Shown piece by piece: positions 7,265 to 8,571 of a DNA stretch of 8,571 bases. Made by a program: the position numbers and the translations under genes. The notes beneath the pieces were generated by a model, which ran no database searches, was not told where the DNA came from, and worked only from the letters and a program-made list of their open reading frames with translations. The DNA is from Planctomycetota bacterium (lineage in GTDB: Bacteria; Planctomycetota; UBA1135; GCA-002686595), in assembly GCA_029259675.1 (NCBI GenBank), contig JAJDES010000406.1:1-8571 (forward strand), in the 5' to 3' direction. Position 1 is the first letter of the stretch. Every line of letters begins with the position of its first letter.

Positions 7265-7549
7265 GTGCGCCGCGCCCATTTTCGATTTTTGCGCGAGGGC
7301 CCAGGCTCCCGCGTGCCGTTTTGCACAACCATGCTCGCCCGTGAACATTGCTGAATCCGAATGCTCGCTGCCCAAGCGCGTGTTTCGATCGCAACCGTCG
7401 CGAGTTTTGGGTTCTGAAGCCGAAGGAGCCTGCTACCGAGGCGGTGCGCGGGTCGCGTTGGCCGTCGCAGTTGCCGGGGCTATTGGGAGCAACGGAGCCA
7501 ACGGAGTAAACGGGCAGGCCCATCGCACACCAATGTTCGCGGGTCAACG
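7265..7549. other. Intergenic region before recG, with a short 9-base tandem repeat
   Basis: This 285-base stretch lies between the 772-residue protein gene and recG. It is long enough to carry its own recG promoter, but I see no clear promoter, terminator with a T-run, or RNA gene. Frames that cross it give low-complexity peptides and lack a credible start. A short run of about three 9-base units sits at 7485-7510 and is described separately. Confidence 0.5.
7485..7510. repeat. Imperfect 9-base tandem repeat, about three copies
   Basis: The units GGGAGCAA, CGGAGCCAA and CGGAGTAAA follow each other, and a fourth partial unit CGGGCA comes after. Each unit has a GGAG core, but all lie 40 bases or more before the recG ATG, too far to act as its ribosome site. 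In one plus-strand frame they would read G-x-N triplets (GSNGANGVNG), but that frame has no other support. It is probably slippage-derived and minor. Confidence 0.4.
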
Positions 7550-8571
7550 ATGGCAGTAAAGAAGGCGAAGGTACCGCTCTCGCTGGAAGCACCGCTGTCC
7601 GAGCTGCCCGGAGTCGGGCCGGCGCGCGCGGCGGCATTGGCTCGCCTGGGATTGAATTGCACGCGCGACTTGCTTTGCTTGGCGCCGCGCAAGTTGCTCG
7701 TGCTGGGGGATCTGATGCCCATTGCACGGGCGCTTACTCAAATGGGGACGAGGGTCTCCGTTCGAGGTCATGTGGATCGCATGCAGTTGATTCGCGGCGG
7801 TGGTCGCCGGCGATCGCTGCTGCGTTTGCGGTTGGTGGATGAAAGCGGCGAGATCAATCTGCTGTTCTTCAACCAGCCTTGGTTGCGCGAACGATTCAAG
7901 CGCGGTGACGACCTGGGCTGCGAAGGCCAAGTCGTTCAAACCACGAGCGGAACCGCCTTGGCGTCTCCGCGCATCCTGGGGAACCCGGGCGAGGAGGGAC
8001 CGCAACCCGGTGATTTGGAGGTTGAGTACGGCTTGACCGAAGGCATCGGGCAAGCTCTGTTGCGAAAGTTGGCCGGCGTCGTCTTGCAGGACTGTGCGGA
8101 CCGGATCGAAGAGCGAATCGATGCGCGATTCTTGTCCGAGTTTGAGCTTGTGCCCATGCACAAGGCCGTTCGCGCCCTGCATCAACCGCGCAGTCTGCAG
8201 GACTTTGATCGCGGCCGCAGACGATTGCTCATGGAGACCATGCTCACTTTCCAGGCGCGCATCGGCGCTCGGCGAGCAGCGCGCGGTCGCGGGCGCGCCA
8301 GGGCTTTGCCATGGGCTGAGCCCGCCCAAGGGGAAGTGGAGGCTCTCTTTCCGTTTGACTTCACCGCGGACCAGCGGCGCGCGGTGGCAGAAATTGCGCG
8401 GGACCTGGGCCGCACGATTCCCATGCGGCGCTTGCTCCAGGGTGACGTTGGCAGTGGAAAAACAGCGGTCGCCGCCAGTGCCTTGCTCGCGGCCTTGCGC
8501 AGCGGCGCCCAAGCCGCGTTTCTCGCACCGACCGCCCTGCTAGCTGAACAACACGCGCGTTCCCTGGGACC
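7550..8571 (+). CDS. recG: ATP-dependent DNA helicase RecG, N-terminal half
   Basis: The first 340 codons of RecG lie in the window and the gene runs off its end; family members are near 680-700 residues. RecG remodels stalled replication forks and Holliday junctions and acts on DNA in the cytoplasm. The N-terminus has the expected LSELPGVGPARAAALARLGL (16-35) helix-hairpin-helix-like segment. The OB-type wedge domain that binds the fork follows (about 66-145), with VSVRGHV, the strand LRLRLVDESGEINLLFFNQP and WLRERFKRG. The linker has EYGLTEGIGQALLRKL (159-174), the RecG 'YPLTEGL' signature. The helicase core begins with FDFTADQRRAV (269-279, Q-motif region), Walker A GDVGSGKT (298-305) and motif Ia APTALLAEQHA (326-336). 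The DExx box and motifs III-VI lie beyond the window. The ATG at 7550 fits the family start, and no earlier in-frame start is close. It has no Shine-Dalgarno sequence. The segment after the first helices (APRKLLVLGDLMP) lacks the usual 'P-x-R-Y-x-D-R' wording. Confidence 0.97.
   Translation, partial: MAVKKAKVPLSLEAPLSELPGVGPARAAALARLGLNCTRDLLCLAPRKLLVLGDLMPIARALTQMGTRVSVRGHVDRMQLIRGGGRRRSLLRLRLVDESGEINLLFFNQPWLRERFKRGDDLGCEGQVVQTTSGTALASPRILGNPGEEGPQPGDLEVEYGLTEGIGQALLRKLAGVVLQDCADRIEERIDARFLSEFELVPMHKAVRALHQPRSLQDFDRGRRRLLMETMLTFQARIGARRAARGRGRARALPWAEPAQGEVEALFPFDFTADQRRAVAEIARDLGRTIPMRRLLQGDVGSGKTAVAASALLAALRSGAQAAFLAPTALLAEQHARSLG

Noticed and set aside
7134..7559. Plus-strand frame with a collagen-like GSNGANGVNG stretch before recG
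   Set aside because: Most of it overlaps the previous gene in another frame, there is no credible start in the intergenic part, and the Gly-x-Asn run is just the 9-base repeat translated.
7544..8512. Long minus-strand open frame (322 codons) opposite recG
   Set aside because: The plus strand encodes RecG with Walker A and OB-domain motifs; the opposite frame is a shadow of GC-rich codon use.

Overview
The window comes from a GC-rich bacterial chromosome and carries six confident protein-coding genes, of which the first and last run off the window edges. I see no RNA gene, insertion sequence, phage gene, CRISPR array or plasmid function. None of the six chosen start codons has a Shine-Dalgarno sequence at normal spacing. 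That, together with the mix of an Asp-rich lipoprotein, a PLC-like metalloprotein and a large unfamiliar exported-type protein, suggests Planctomycetota or a similar lineage. This assignment is an inference only; no phylogenetic marker was tested.

Layout. Positions 1-256 (minus strand) hold the N-terminus of a cobalamin-binding-domain radical SAM protein. It diverges from a large lipoprotein gene (407-2428, plus) whose product is built of about ten units of 'beta strand, Asp-rich Ca2+-type loop, beta strand'. The lipoprotein gene converges on a gene for a zinc-dependent phospholipase C family protein (2516-3418, minus). After a 327-base stretch with no confident gene (3419-3745) come three genes in the same direction: a GT4-type glycosyltransferase (3746-4855), a 772-residue protein (4946-7264), and the first half of recG (7550 to the window end).

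The 772-residue protein is the most unusual product. Its C-terminal half reads like a GH113-type TIM barrel, but the expected nucleophile glutamate appears to be a proline. Its middle part resembles the post-HExxH region of gluzincin peptidases, but no HExxH is present. I read it as a possible double pseudoenzyme. It lies 90 bases after the glycosyltransferase, so the two may be co-transcribed and act on the same glycan, but nothing in the sequence proves this.

RecG is a housekeeping DNA-repair helicase and is probably unrelated to its upstream neighbours. The lipoprotein and the PLC-like protein are both probably extracytoplasmic, but they lie on opposite strands and cannot form one operon.
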